Below are positions 16,102-24,708 of a stretch of 51,702 nt of DNA, in pieces (the first letter of the stretch is position 1; every line of letters begins with the position of its first letter). The position numbers were made by a program, and so were the translations under genes. The stretch is taken from assembly GCA_913777465.1 (NCBI GenBank), contig CAJYRQ010000087.1:1-51702 (forward strand). Direction: 5' to 3'. The notes below the pieces were generated by a model. The model did no database searches. It saw only the letters and a list, made by a program, of their open reading frames with translations, and had not been told where the DNA came from. This stretch comes from an uncultured Chryseobacterium sp. (GTDB lineage Bacteria > Bacteroidota > Bacteroidia > Flavobacteriales > Weeksellaceae).

Positions 16102-17141
16102 GCGAGTGATTTTTTAAATTTAATTAAAATTGAAATAAAGATCGGCCCGCCCATCAAGGCGGTGAGAATCCCGATCGGCAGTTCCGAAGGTTCTACAATG
16201 CTCCTGCTGAATGTATCGGCAGTTAACAATAAAATACTGCCGCAAATTGCCGACAACGGCAGGATGAAAGCATAATCGGATTTGAACAGCAGCCTTAAAA
16301 TATAAGGCACAATAAGCCCCACGAACCCAATCGTCCCCGAAAATGCCACACAACTTCCGATCATCAGCGCCGTTAGAAGGATAATCTGTTTCTTCAGCCG
16401 TTCTACATGGATTCCCAAATGCTGCGCATCTTTTTCACCCAGCATCATGGCATTCAACGCTTTGCCCTTCGGCAATAGAATAAGGTAGGATATGACGAGG
16501 ACAATCGCCAGAATAATATTCTTCGTCCAGGTGGCTGCTGCAAGGCTTCCCAGGTTCCAGAACGTTAAATCCCTCAGCTGGTCGTCTTTTGAAATGTAGA
16601 TCAGGAAACCGGTGATGGAGAATCCGATCGCTGTAATCGCAACACCGCTCAGCAGCATCATGACCACATTGGTTTTACCTCCGCTGGTCGAAATCCTGTA
16701 GACCAGCAGCATGGATAAGAAAGAACCTATGAAAGCAGCGATTCCCACCAGTGAAAACTGTACCGCTTCAGGAAGATACTGCTTGAAGTGCCCTCCTAAA
16801 ACGATGGTAACAGCGGCAAGTAATGTTGCTCCCGAGGTAAGCCCTATCAGATCCCCTGTGGCCAGCGGATTTTTAAACAATCCCTGCAGACTTGTCCCTG
16901 AAACGGCCAGCATGCTCCCGATCAGGATTGCCATCACAATCCTTGAAGCCCTTACGTCCCATACGACATATTGGTCGCTCAAAGCCAAACCCGGATCCCC
17001 TGTTATCATTTTACCGAGCACTTCAAAGGCGGATTTCCCGCCGAAATCGTAAACTCCGGTATTAAGAGACCATACTGCTGCAATAGCAAGCAGTATGGTA
17101 CTTATGGTGACGTAAACGTATAATTTACTTGGTGTTCTCAA
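16098..17141 (-). CDS. hmuU: Heme ABC importer permease HmuU (FecCD family)
   Basis: Inner-membrane permease of the BtuC/FecCD family with about ten transmembrane helices. Family features include LAVSGTSLQGLFKNPLATGDLIG, VMMLLSGVAITAIG, LGSLAAATW, MMLGEKDAQHLG and the C-terminal GFVGLIVPYILRLL with SELPIGILTALMGGPIF (quoted here in parts). 347 residues is normal. It overlaps hmuT by 17 bases upstream and hmuV by 4 bases downstream. Heme is inferred as substrate from the neighbours hmuR, hmuY and hmuS. Confidence 0.94.
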   Translation of the reverse strand: MRTPSKLYVYVTISTILLAIAAVWSLNTGVYDFGGKSAFEVLGKMITGDPGLALSDQYVVWDVRASRIVMAILIGSMLAVSGTSLQGLFKNPLATGDLIGLTSGATLLAAVTIVLGGHFKQYLPEAVQFSLVGIAAFIGSFLSMLLVYRISTSGGKTNVVMMLLSGVAITAIGFSITGFLIYISKDDQLRDLTFWNLGSLAAATWTKNIILAIVLVISYLILLPKGKALNAMMLGEKDAQHLGIHVERLKKQIILLTALMIGSCVAFSGTIGFVGLIVPYILRLLFKSDYAFILPLSAICGSILLLTADTFSRSIVEPSELPIGILTALMGGPIFISILIKFKKSLA

Positions 17142-18003
17142 CTAAAAGTTTGTTTAATCCTACAGCAGCTTCTCCCAATCTCGGTCCGAAACCTGAAACG
17201 AGGCCTCCGTCCATGGCGATGATCTTTTTGTTTTTCCCGGCATTGGTCTGGGAAACACCCGGCATCTTCAGAGCCCCTTCGTTTCCTCCTGCACCCTGCA
17301 ATCCGCTGGTAAAAAAAAACAGCACATCGGGGTTGGCTTTCACCACTGCTTCCGGGGTTAAAGGTTTAAAGTCTTCAAAATCGTTAACAGCATTTTCTCC
17401 GCCTGCAATTTCAATTAAGGAAGCCATCGGTGTATTTTTTCCGGAAACCATCAGCATATTCCCTCTGGCATAGATGAACAGGATTTTCGGCTTCTTAGCA
17501 ATTGGCTGGATCTGCTTCAGATCGGCATCTATCCTATCATTCAGCTTCTGGTAATCGTTGCTTCCGATGGTTTTGGCTACGTCGGCAATTAATTTTTTGG
17601 TTCCGTCTACGGTAAATTCCTGCTTGAAAATTTCGGTTTTAATTCCGGAAGATTTTATTTTGCCCATTAATGCCGGATTGATGTCTTTATCCGAAGCTAA
17701 AATCAGGGTCGGGGAAACGGCCATGATCGGCTCAATGGTCATCGACCGTACGTGTCCCAAATCAACGGCTGTCGCTTTCAGCGATTCCGGATATGTGCTG
17801 GTAACATCGGTTCCCACAATTTCTTTTTCATGGCCCAGCGCTGCAACGATTTCTGTAATCCCTCCGTTCAGGGTGACGATCTTGTTGTTGGATTTCGGGG
17901 CCTCCGGGCTTACTTCCGTAGCATTTCCTGTTTTGGCGCTTTCCTCTTTTTTACATGAGTACACAGCAACCAGTACAGAAGCGGCAAGAATGATTTTTTT
18001 CAT
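17125..18003 (-). CDS. hmuT: Heme-binding periplasmic lipoprotein HmuT
   Basis: Substrate-binding protein of the HmuTUV importer. A lipoprotein signal ends VAVYSC with the lipid Cys at residue 17, so it is tethered to a membrane. The TroA/BtuF-like fold is shown by KIVTLNGGITEIVAALG, EIVGTDVTSTYP, GHVRSMTIEPIMAVSPTLILAS and a GGENAVNDFEDFKPLTPEAV region (quoted in parts). The hmuU start lies inside its last 17 bases. 292 residues is standard. Confidence 0.94.
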   Translation of the reverse strand: MKKIILAASVLVAVYSCKKEESAKTGNATEVSPEAPKSNNKIVTLNGGITEIVAALGHEKEIVGTDVTSTYPESLKATAVDLGHVRSMTIEPIMAVSPTLILASDKDINPALMGKIKSSGIKTEIFKQEFTVDGTKKLIADVAKTIGSNDYQKLNDRIDADLKQIQPIAKKPKILFIYARGNMLMVSGKNTPMASLIEIAGGENAVNDFEDFKPLTPEAVVKANPDVLFFFTSGLQGAGGNEGALKMPGVSQTNAGKNKKIIAMDGGLVSGFGPRLGEAAVGLNKLLVENTK

Positions 18004-18027
18004 AATCTACTTATTATCTGATTTATA

Positions 18028-19113
18028 TTATAAAGGTTTGTATTCGAACTGGGGGAAGCCTCTTACCCCTTCAGTATTTGTAATTCTTGTAAATCTTAAT
18101 TTAAAGTAAAAGCCTTCAGCATCTTTGATGATGTAAAAACGGTCGCCGTATACTTCCAGGCCGTTTGCACCCACAGGATTTCTCCAGTTGGACCCGATGA
18201 CCCGCTGATCATTATAAATAAATTTGGAAGGATCAATATCGGAGGTTTTAAAGTTGGTAAAAGCTTCCACTCCTGATGCCGGTGCCGGAACCACCACTTC
18301 ATAAGCTCCTGCCCCGCCTACATTATTGATCGTTACAAAATCCGCAAAAATATAGCTTCCCGCCCCGGTGATGGTATTGGTGAATACGGTAAAGCAAAGA
18401 TCCCATTTTTTCTTTTCAGGCTGGATGACCACTTCTTTTTTGTTTTTTAAACTGACAAAACTGTAATTGTAGGCGGTATTTTTATGTACAGTCACCTCAT
18501 AATAATTATCTCCGTTAAGGTCCGCAGATTTTACTTTATACCCTTCTCCAGCGCGCACGATCTGTACTTTTTTCCAGCCACGGCTGTTTCCGCCGGTTGC
18601 TACAGAACCCACAGGAACATTACCCGCGAAAATATCTTTTCCCATATTGACAAGATAAACGGCGTTTTCGGAATCATTGGCTTTGATTTCATCAATGGCC
18701 GTATAACCTGAAGGGAAGTTTCCTTTTACATCATCGATATACGTTACATTGGAAGGATTGAAATTGGCCACCTGAACCTGCGGCTGCAGAGAAGCCACGC
18801 TTGCTTCGGTAACGGCATCGATATCCGTAGCATTAAGAATCTTGCCTGCAGCCATCATGATGGATGAGTTTAGCACTACTCTGAAATCGTTTCCCGAATA
18901 AAAAGCAAGATCCCAATCCGTCCTTTTGGTAAGCATCTGCGAATTGGTTCCCAGATCGAACCAAACCTGGTTCGGCTGTGTTGCACCACCAACATTAGGA
19001 TCTACTCTTGCCCCATCTGAACGCATTACTACCACAGGGTCTTCGTTATCATTGATACACGATTGTGAAATAAAGGAAGCCCCGGCAAGTAAGCAAAATA
19101 GTATTTTTTTCAT
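18028..19113 (-). CDS. hmuY: HmuY-family heme-binding lipoprotein
   Basis: HmuY-type hemophore that captures heme at the cell surface and hands it to HmuR. A lipoprotein signal ends FISQSC (Cys19). Two HmuY-like blocks are seen: VWFDL...TDWDLAFY (50-72) and KKWDLCF (from W237), followed by RFYIIKD and FYFKLRFT near the C-terminus. At 361 residues it is longer than the Porphyromonas protein, apparently by duplication of the block. It sits 10 bases after hmuR and 24 before hmuT. A paralogue with a T9SS domain is encoded at 22463. Confidence 0.88.
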   Translation of the reverse strand: MKKILFCLLAGASFISQSCINDNEDPVVVMRSDGARVDPNVGGATQPNQVWFDLGTNSQMLTKRTDWDLAFYSGNDFRVVLNSSIMMAAGKILNATDIDAVTEASVASLQPQVQVANFNPSNVTYIDDVKGNFPSGYTAIDEIKANDSENAVYLVNMGKDIFAGNVPVGSVATGGNSRGWKKVQIVRAGEGYKVKSADLNGDNYYEVTVHKNTAYNYSFVSLKNKKEVVIQPEKKKWDLCFTVFTNTITGAGSYIFADFVTINNVGGAGAYEVVVPAPASGVEAFTNFKTSDIDPSKFIYNDQRVIGSNWRNPVGANGLEVYGDRFYIIKDAEGFYFKLRFTRITNTEGVRGFPQFEYKPL

Positions 19114-19123
19114 TTTTATGGAT

Positions 19124-21259
19124 TTAAAAATTGTAATTTAAACGGGCAAAAAAGCTTCTGCCGTAGAACAGGTTCTGTTGGCGTGCGGCTGCATTGTGGG
19201 TACCTCCGGATTGGACGGTATTTCTCACGCTGGTAACGTCGAAAATATTTTTTATTCCCGCGCTTATTTCAAAATGGTTCTTAAAGAAAGGCTGGCTCAC
19301 GGTAAAGTTCAGCATATTGAAATCGCCGATTTCACCCAGAATGTACTGTCCAGGATCAGTCGGGTTATTTGTATCCCCGACATGCGTGTATCTCCGCTGG
19401 GCTCCGGTATATTTGTAGTATAGGGCAAACAGCGTCCCGGCAGACGGTAAGGTATAGTTGGCCGCCAGGTTGGCTTCTGTGTAATAATTGTAATCATCCG
19501 GTGAGGTAAGCCTTCCCGTGCTTAAGACCTGGGAAATTCCCATCACCGAAACACCGGCATTTAATGAAAAAGCTTCTTTTCTGAGATTTACTCCGCCTCC
19601 GAATAATATGGATTTGTAATCATCTACATTCAGATAAGTAATCTGTAACGGACTGTTGTTGATGATCACATCTTCAATTCTGTTCTGGACATCCAGGTAC
19701 ATTCCCGAGAGGCTGAAATTGAATTTCCAGCCTTTGTCGCTGGTTAAGGCATAATCCCAGAACGCAGCAGCCGAGTATCCGGTTTCAGGCTTCAGGTTTT
19801 CATTTCCCCTGATGTCGTGGTTGTTGTCGACAACATAGGTATACAGTTCGTCATACGTCGGGAACCGGTTGGCTGATCCGAAGACCGTACGGATATCCGA
19901 AGTTTCCGAAGTTTTAAACCGTAAAGTGCCGGAATAATTGTATTGGGAATTAAATTTATCGCTTAAAGCCATCCTTACCCCCGGACGGAATGAAAGCCAG
20001 CTGTTGATGTTGCATTCTGCCGACAGGAAATTGGCGTAATTAAAGACCGAGCGTTCGATGCTTCTTCCGTTGTTGTTGCTTTCAAAAGTGGTGGCATCGG
20101 CAAAGCCTTTGGTCCTGTCCAGTTCATACCCGATCTGGAAATTCACTTTTTCGCTGTCCAGAAAATTGCTGAACATTCCTCTTGAGTAGAGTACATCCGA
20201 TTTGTAGAATGTAATTTCAGCATCTCTCAAAATTTCCTTCCGGTTGGGAATATCATAGCTGTACTGCTGTGATTTTCTTTCCTGGCTCTGATAAGAAAAA
20301 TCCCCTATATAGTTGATCCTTCCCAGCTTGCTCTGGATGTTGAACTGGTGGATCCACCGGTTGGTATGGTAATCTTTGTCATTGGCCGTATACGTCCTGT
20401 TGCCTCCTCCGAGATAAAATTCATTAACGATGGGATTGTAATAGTTTATTTTTTCGGTAAGAAAATTAAGCTTGTAGAAAAAGCTTGTGTTGTTCTTGCT
20501 GTAACGGATGGTACCGTTCGCAGTCAGCTGGTCCTTCGGCTGCCAGTCATAGCCCCGTTGTCCGTCGTTGCTTTCGCTGAAATATTTATAGCCGTTGAGC
20601 GATCCCTTGTATCCCTGGAAATCGTTATGGTTGACATCGGCAGCAACCGACCAGTGGTCATTGATCCGGTAGCCCAGATTCAATGACTGGATGTGCCGGC
20701 CGTTCCCTTTTTTGAACCAGTCGTAGTTATTTCTCACCGTTTCTTCCTGCAGAGAAGCCATGGCCGTAAATTTTTTGGCGTACGTTTTTTTGGTAATGAT
20801 GTTGATGACACCGGCAACGGCATTGTTTCCGTATTCAACACCCATGGAACCCTTTACAACCTCTATTCTCTCAACGTTATTCACATTAATTTTGGTAAGG
20901 TCTACGATATTCCCCATTCCTTCGTCGCTTACTACCGGAATGTTATCGATAAGGATTTTGGTATATTTACCGCTCAGTCCCATAATACTGGCATTGGAAT
21001 TCCCCGAGCCTTTGCTGGGTTCTATTAAAATATTGAGATTCTGATTAAGTACTTCCGCAACATTGGCCACGGCCATATTTTTGATCTGCTGCGCATCAAT
21101 CACCTCCACCTTATAGATAGACTTGTTGATGGACTGCTGGGTGTATTGTCCGGTAACCACCACTTCCTCGATCTGCTTCTGTTTTACAGAATCATTTTCC
21201 TGTGCACTCATCCATAAAACAGTGGACAAAGAGAGAATGGAAAGCACTTTCTTCTTCAT
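19124..21259 (-). CDS. hmuR: TonB-dependent heme receptor HmuR
   Basis: Outer-membrane receptor, 711 residues, with signal peptide ending WMSA-QE, a TonB-box-like IEEVVVTGQ near 31-39, a plug domain (IMGLSGKYTKILIDNIPV, VERIEVVKG, GNNAVAGVINIITKK) and a 22-strand barrel ending in Phe (LNYNF). The heme-receptor motif pair is seen as FPTYDELY and GNENLKPE, with His481 between them (NNHDIRGNENL), like the FRAP/NPNL-His arrangement of HmuR/HemR. First gene of the hmu operon. Its promoter region carries iron-box-like dyads shared with the divergent gene at 21356. Confidence 0.94.
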   Translation of the reverse strand: MKKKVLSILSLSTVLWMSAQENDSVKQKQIEEVVVTGQYTQQSINKSIYKVEVIDAQQIKNMAVANVAEVLNQNLNILIEPSKGSGNSNASIMGLSGKYTKILIDNIPVVSDEGMGNIVDLTKINVNNVERIEVVKGSMGVEYGNNAVAGVINIITKKTYAKKFTAMASLQEETVRNNYDWFKKGNGRHIQSLNLGYRINDHWSVAADVNHNDFQGYKGSLNGYKYFSESNDGQRGYDWQPKDQLTANGTIRYSKNNTSFFYKLNFLTEKINYYNPIVNEFYLGGGNRTYTANDKDYHTNRWIHQFNIQSKLGRINYIGDFSYQSQERKSQQYSYDIPNRKEILRDAEITFYKSDVLYSRGMFSNFLDSEKVNFQIGYELDRTKGFADATTFESNNNGRSIERSVFNYANFLSAECNINSWLSFRPGVRMALSDKFNSQYNYSGTLRFKTSETSDIRTVFGSANRFPTYDELYTYVVDNNHDIRGNENLKPETGYSAAAFWDYALTSDKGWKFNFSLSGMYLDVQNRIEDVIINNSPLQITYLNVDDYKSILFGGGVNLRKEAFSLNAGVSVMGISQVLSTGRLTSPDDYNYYTEANLAANYTLPSAGTLFALYYKYTGAQRRYTHVGDTNNPTDPGQYILGEIGDFNMLNFTVSQPFFKNHFEISAGIKNIFDVTSVRNTVQSGGTHNAAARQQNLFYGRSFFARLNYNF

Positions 21260-21278
21260 AAACTCAAAAAATTTTCGA

Positions 21279-21286
21279 CAAATATA
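21279..21286 (-). promoter_or_regulatory. Promoter -7 box of the hmu operon
   Basis: On the minus strand TATATTTG fits TAnnTTTG, 19 bases before the hmuR ATG. The dyad half at 21292-21313 covers its -33 region, where a repressor would block it. Confidence 0.55.
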
Positions 21287-21290
21287 ATGC

Positions 21291-21345
21291 TTTATTTAGA
21301 ATAGTTAAAAATAAATATATATTTTTGTGGAATAATTCTAAATAA
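21291..21345. promoter_or_regulatory. 55-bp iron-box-like promoter/operator, copy 1 (hmuR / 21356 divergent)
   Basis: Identical at 51 of 55 positions to 22391-22445. It contains a left half TATTTAGAATAGTTAAAAAT, a plus-strand -7 box TATTTTTG (21320-21327) and a right dyad TGGAATAATTCTA (21328-21340). The AGAATnATTCT core looks like the Fur boxes of Flavobacteriia as I remember them. It lies between hmuR and the T9SS gene and can control both. Confidence 0.7.
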
Positions 21346-21355
21346 AAATAACAGT

Positions 21356-22183
21356 ATGAAATCAGGATTACTTTTTGGAAGTTTAATGCTGGCAGCAGTT
21401 TCGCTTAATGCACAGGTAGCTATAATTGATGAAAATTTTGAGAGTGCAATTGTATCGTCTCCGGTAAACTATAATAACCTTGTTAACGGTTGGATAAAAA
21501 AAACAACCGTTAACCATAATATTTATGTCGATAAAAACACGACAACGAATAACCAATATGCACAGTTTTATGCAGCAGGTTCATTAAGCACGGATGTATT
21601 TCTGGTTTCGCCACAGATTGTAGTTCCGGACGGTTCAAAAAAAATAACGTTTACTGTGACCCCTACGGGCGGATCTACCCTTGAGGTAGGATTAATAGAT
21701 GATCCTTCTAATCTTACAGCAGGGAGTGGAGTACCTGCATCTTATCAATTGTTGCAATCATTTACATTTACCGATACAGCTACCGAAACTACAGTTTCCC
21801 CTATTACCGTACCTGCATCAACAAAACAGTATATCGTTTTCAGGTTCCGAAACCCTTTAGCCACATTTCCGGGGTCTTCCCACTCCGCACTGGCTGTCGA
21901 TAACATAAAATACAATAATTCATCTGTACTGAGTACTTCTGAACACACAAAATCACAAGAAGAGATCAGGTTTGCCGTAAATGCCGACAACACTGCCTTG
22001 GAATTTATTGCTAAAAAAGCCCCTAAGAATATCCAGGTTTATTCGGCAGGAGGCCGAAAGGTAGCCGGTGGAAAGTTATCGGGAAGATCTTTTGACATCA
22101 GTACACTCCAGACCGGTGTTTACTACCTTCTTATCGAAACCGCGGAAGGAATAATAGTGAAATCAAAATTCATTAAGAAATAA
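21356..22183 (+). CDS. T9SS-exported choice-of-anchor J / cleaved-adhesin-like protein
   Basis: 275 residues: signal peptide to SLNAQ (about 20), then one choice-of-anchor J (cleaved adhesin-like) beta-sandwich with IIDENFESA, VFLVSPQIVVPDGSKKITFTV and SALAVDNIKYN, then a type A T9SS sorting domain from about 200 (IQVYSAGGRKV, GVYYLLIETAEG, IKSKFIKK-like end). So it is secreted or attached to the surface. It is divergent from hmuR and shares its iron-box-like operator. In Porphyromonas gingipains, cleaved adhesin domains bind hemoglobin or heme; a similar job is inferred here. Terminator at 22211. Confidence 0.85.
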   Translation: MKSGLLFGSLMLAAVSLNAQVAIIDENFESAIVSSPVNYNNLVNGWIKKTTVNHNIYVDKNTTTNNQYAQFYAAGSLSTDVFLVSPQIVVPDGSKKITFTVTPTGGSTLEVGLIDDPSNLTAGSGVPASYQLLQSFTFTDTATETTVSPITVPASTKQYIVFRFRNPLATFPGSSHSALAVDNIKYNNSSVLSTSEHTKSQEEIRFAVNADNTALEFIAKKAPKNIQVYSAGGRKVAGGKLSGRSFDISTLQTGVYYLLIETAEGIIVKSKFIKK

Positions 22184-22210
22184 GATTGATCAGACCACTT
22201 TTACAATTGA

Positions 22211-22240
22211 ACTGATTTATGATTTCATAGATCAGTTTTT
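22211..22240 (+). terminator. Intrinsic terminator after the 21356 gene
   Basis: Stem ACTGATTTATGA / TCATAGATCAGT (one G-T pair) with a tiny loop and a run of T. Confidence 0.75.
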
Positions 22241-22390
22241 TATTGGACTGATCTAAATTAAATTTCATCAGTCAGTTTAACGATATCACGAAAATTAAAA
22301 ATATTTAGAAATAAATACAACAAGCTGTAAAACAACTATTTAATAAACATTTACAGTAAAACAAATTTGAAACACGATAAAAATAATGTT

Positions 22391-22445
22391 TCTATTTAGA
22401 ATAATTAAAAATAAATATATAGTTTTGTAGAATAATTCTAAATAA
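22391..22445 (+). promoter_or_regulatory. 55-bp iron-box-like promoter/operator, copy 2
   Basis: Second copy of the element at 21291. The -7 box is TAGTTTTG (22420-22427). Right after it TAGAATAATTCTA (22428-22440) is a perfect 6-1-6 palindrome over the expected transcription start. The upstream half TATTTAGAATAATTAAAAAT covers the -33 region. This is a good repressor site in front of the HmuY-like T9SS gene. Confidence 0.72.
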
Positions 22446-22462
22446 CAAACAAGCCTTATATT

Positions 22463-23773
22463 ATGAAAACAAAATTACTTTTTACAACCATGCTGGCGTT
22501 GGGGGTACAGCAAACTGTACTGGCCCAGACCGATGCCAACGGATATACTACGGTAAATATGACCATGGGATCAGGTTACCAGAACCGGGTATTCTTTGAC
22601 CTGAGTGACAATACAATGGTATCCCAACCGGCAAATACCTGGGATATCGCTTTTTACAGGAATTCAAGCATGAATTTCGGAACCCGGATCAATGATGCCC
22701 AGAATATTGAAGTCTACCAGGCTTCCAACAACCCGAACGACTGGAACAGCATTACCACCAACAGTGTTGCTTCATACGGATCGCCGTTATACAACCTGGA
22801 TAATACAACAACGATTCAGAAAGGTGCTTTCGAACAGGGAACGGCAACGTACGGTTGGGGAGAATACAATCCGGGAAACCACCATATCGAAGGTAAAGTG
22901 ATCTTTATCCTGAAATATGCTTCCACCAACACGTATTATAAGTTTATGATCGATGATTATTTCGGCGGTTATACTTTTAAATATGCCAAATGGAATGCAG
23001 CCAGTTCTTCCTGGGATACCACCACTTCCAAAACCATCGCCAACGGAAACGATGACGCTTATTTCAATTATTTCTCTTTCACAACCGGAGATAAGGTGCC
23101 GGGTCTTGAGCCTTCAAAAGCGGGCTGGGACATGATGTTCACGAGATACTGGACCGATTATCCGTACACGGATCCCAACACGGGACAACCTGCCACCATG
23201 AAATACCGGATGGCAGGTGTGATTCAGAATACGAACATTACCGTGGCCAAAGTACAGCCCGAAACCCAGGCTACTTCTTCTTCTGCCCTGCCTGCCTCAA
23301 CCGCATTTTCAAATAATATCACAGCCGTCGGGCATTCCTGGAAACCGGCCATGGGCGCACCTTATTCCGATATCGTCTATTATGTGAAGCAGGGCTCGGA
23401 ATACTACCGGATGTATTTTACTTCCAGCGAAGGATCTTCTACCGGAAATATGTATTTCAAATATAAAAACATCACTTCTTCTTTAGGAACGACGGATGTG
23501 GCTTCCAAAAAAGCAGGTTTCGGAATTTACCCGAACCCGACAACGGCAGACCGGCAGGTAACGGTTTTATTTGATGTTAAAGAAAAGGTGAACAGCAAAG
23601 GCCAGGTAGAAGTTTATGACCTTTCCGGGAAAAGAGTTTATTCGACAGAACTGACGAACCAAACCGGTTTCTACAAGCAGGACCTGAATCTTTCCCACCT
23701 GTCTTCCGGAAACTATCTGGTGAAAATCACCTTCGGCGGAAGCACGGAAACAAAAAAGCTGATCGTGAAATAG
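22463..23773 (+). CDS. T9SS-exported HmuY-like protein (putative secreted hemophore)
   Basis: 436 residues: signal peptide to LAQ (about 22), a HmuY-like region, and a type A T9SS sorting domain from about 351 (GIYPNPT, VEVYDLSGKRVYS, SGNYLVKI, KKLIVK). The HmuY-like region matches the hmuY product at 18028: VFFDL...TWDIAFY (43-65) against VWFDL...DWDLAFY, GWDMMF (221-226) against KWDLCF, DIVYYVKQ and YYRMYFT against RFYIIKD and FYFKLRFT, and FKYK against FEYK. A surface lipoprotein anchor is thus replaced by T9SS export. The shared iron-box-like promoter supports a heme role. Heme ligands cannot be assigned by eye. Confidence 0.8.
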   Translation: MKTKLLFTTMLALGVQQTVLAQTDANGYTTVNMTMGSGYQNRVFFDLSDNTMVSQPANTWDIAFYRNSSMNFGTRINDAQNIEVYQASNNPNDWNSITTNSVASYGSPLYNLDNTTTIQKGAFEQGTATYGWGEYNPGNHHIEGKVIFILKYASTNTYYKFMIDDYFGGYTFKYAKWNAASSSWDTTTSKTIANGNDDAYFNYFSFTTGDKVPGLEPSKAGWDMMFTRYWTDYPYTDPNTGQPATMKYRMAGVIQNTNITVAKVQPETQATSSSALPASTAFSNNITAVGHSWKPAMGAPYSDIVYYVKQGSEYYRMYFTSSEGSSTGNMYFKYKNITSSLGTTDVASKKAGFGIYPNPTTADRQVTVLFDVKEKVNSKGQVEVYDLSGKRVYSTELTNQTGFYKQDLNLSHLSSGNYLVKITFGGSTETKKLIVK

Positions 23774-23902
23774 GTGAACGGTGAATTGTCAATGGTCAAT
23801 TGTGAATTGTGAATTACTGAAGGGAAATTACGAATTTAAAATTGACTTATAGACCATTTACCATTCACTTCTAAAATAATACTTTCTATTTTTTCTAATA
23901 AG
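23774..23902. repeat. Stuttering spacer
   Basis: GTGAACGGTGAATTGTCAATGGTCAATTGTGAATTGTGAATT (in parts) repeats GAATTGT/CAATGGT words. The inverse words ACCATTTACCATTCAC follow at 23855-23870. No gene. Confidence 0.4.
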
Positions 23903-23947
23903 GAAGCTGTCCAAAATTTTGGCAGCTTCTTTTTTTTAAGGGACATT
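23903..23947 (+). terminator. Intrinsic terminator after the HmuY-like T9SS gene
   Basis: Stem GAAGCTG / CAGCTTC continued by CCAAAA / TTTTGG inside, followed by eight or more T. Confidence 0.9.
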
Positions 23948-24038
23948 CCTAAGTTGTAAAGCAGCAGAACCTCAGAAATTGATCATTTTCATCTGGCGTT
24001 TCACGGTGATCATCACATTTATTACAGATCAGAATGAT

Positions 24039-24046
24039 TACCTTTG
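24039..24046 (+). promoter_or_regulatory. Promoter -7 box left in front of the pseudogene
   Basis: TACCTTTG fits TAnnTTTG, 54 bases before the ATG at 24100. Probably the promoter of the former Crp/Fnr gene. Confidence 0.45.
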
Positions 24047-24099
24047 ATCCCTTCATTTGGAAATTACCTGCCGCCTTAACAAATACACCGAAAACTAAA

Positions 24100-24661
24100 A
24101 TGTACAGCCAGTTAGAAAAATATATTAAAACCAGAACAGCCATTGATGAGAAAACGCTTTCTTACATCTGTTCGTATTTTCAATTCAAAAAAACAAAACG
24201 AAACGAATTCCTGGTAAAAGAAGGTGAAACCTGCAGGCATTACTATTTTGTAAAGAAACGGGAACTTTCTTTTTACCCATGGACGGAGATTATCAATTCC
24301 CGCAAATCGCCATCAGGGACATTGCTGCAAAAGCTATAGAATTTTTAACGGATCAGACCTGGACAGGCGTTGAAGGGTTTGCAGTTCACGGTCCGGAAGA
24401 CCTCAGCTATCATGAAATTGCCGACAGATGGGTGAATTAACGGAAAAGCCCATCCTTTTTCAGCAGGTTTCAAAAGAAGATTATATAAAGACACTTCTGG
24501 AAAAGCATCATACGAGTGAAGCGTTTGCAAACGCTCTGACCGAAATGCTGACGGCCATCGGCAACGGCCTGCATGATACGGAACCAAGAACGGAAGCCTC
24601 TACAACACCGACTACCATCAAAGAATGGATGCATGAACATCTGGTTTATCAGCTAAAATAA
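24100..24661 (+). pseudogene. Chimeric pseudogene: Crp/Fnr N-terminus joined to NmrA-like C-terminus
   Basis: Three pieces in three frames. 24100-24278 encodes the start of a Crp/Fnr regulator (QLEKYIKTRT, FLVKEGETCRHYYFVKKREL), the N-terminal half of its cNMP-binding domain. At about 24279 the frame of an NmrA-like NAD(P)-binding protein begins (FPQIAIRDIAAKAIEFL, VHGPEDLSYHEIADR) and stops at 24438. After a one-base loss near 24427 the same protein continues in another frame (KPILFQQVSKEDY, TTPTTIKEWMHEHL) to 24661. I infer a deletion that removed the regulator's DNA-binding half and the NmrA protein's cofactor half, then a frameshift. Neither piece can be functional. Confidence 0.8.
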
Positions 24662-24708
24662 AGCGGGATAGCCAACCATACAGAAACCGGTAAAATGGCT
24701 GTAAAAAA

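Noticed and set aside
24100-24661. A single novel fused gene
   Set aside because: Pieces are in three frames with stops and lack the functional halves of both parent families.
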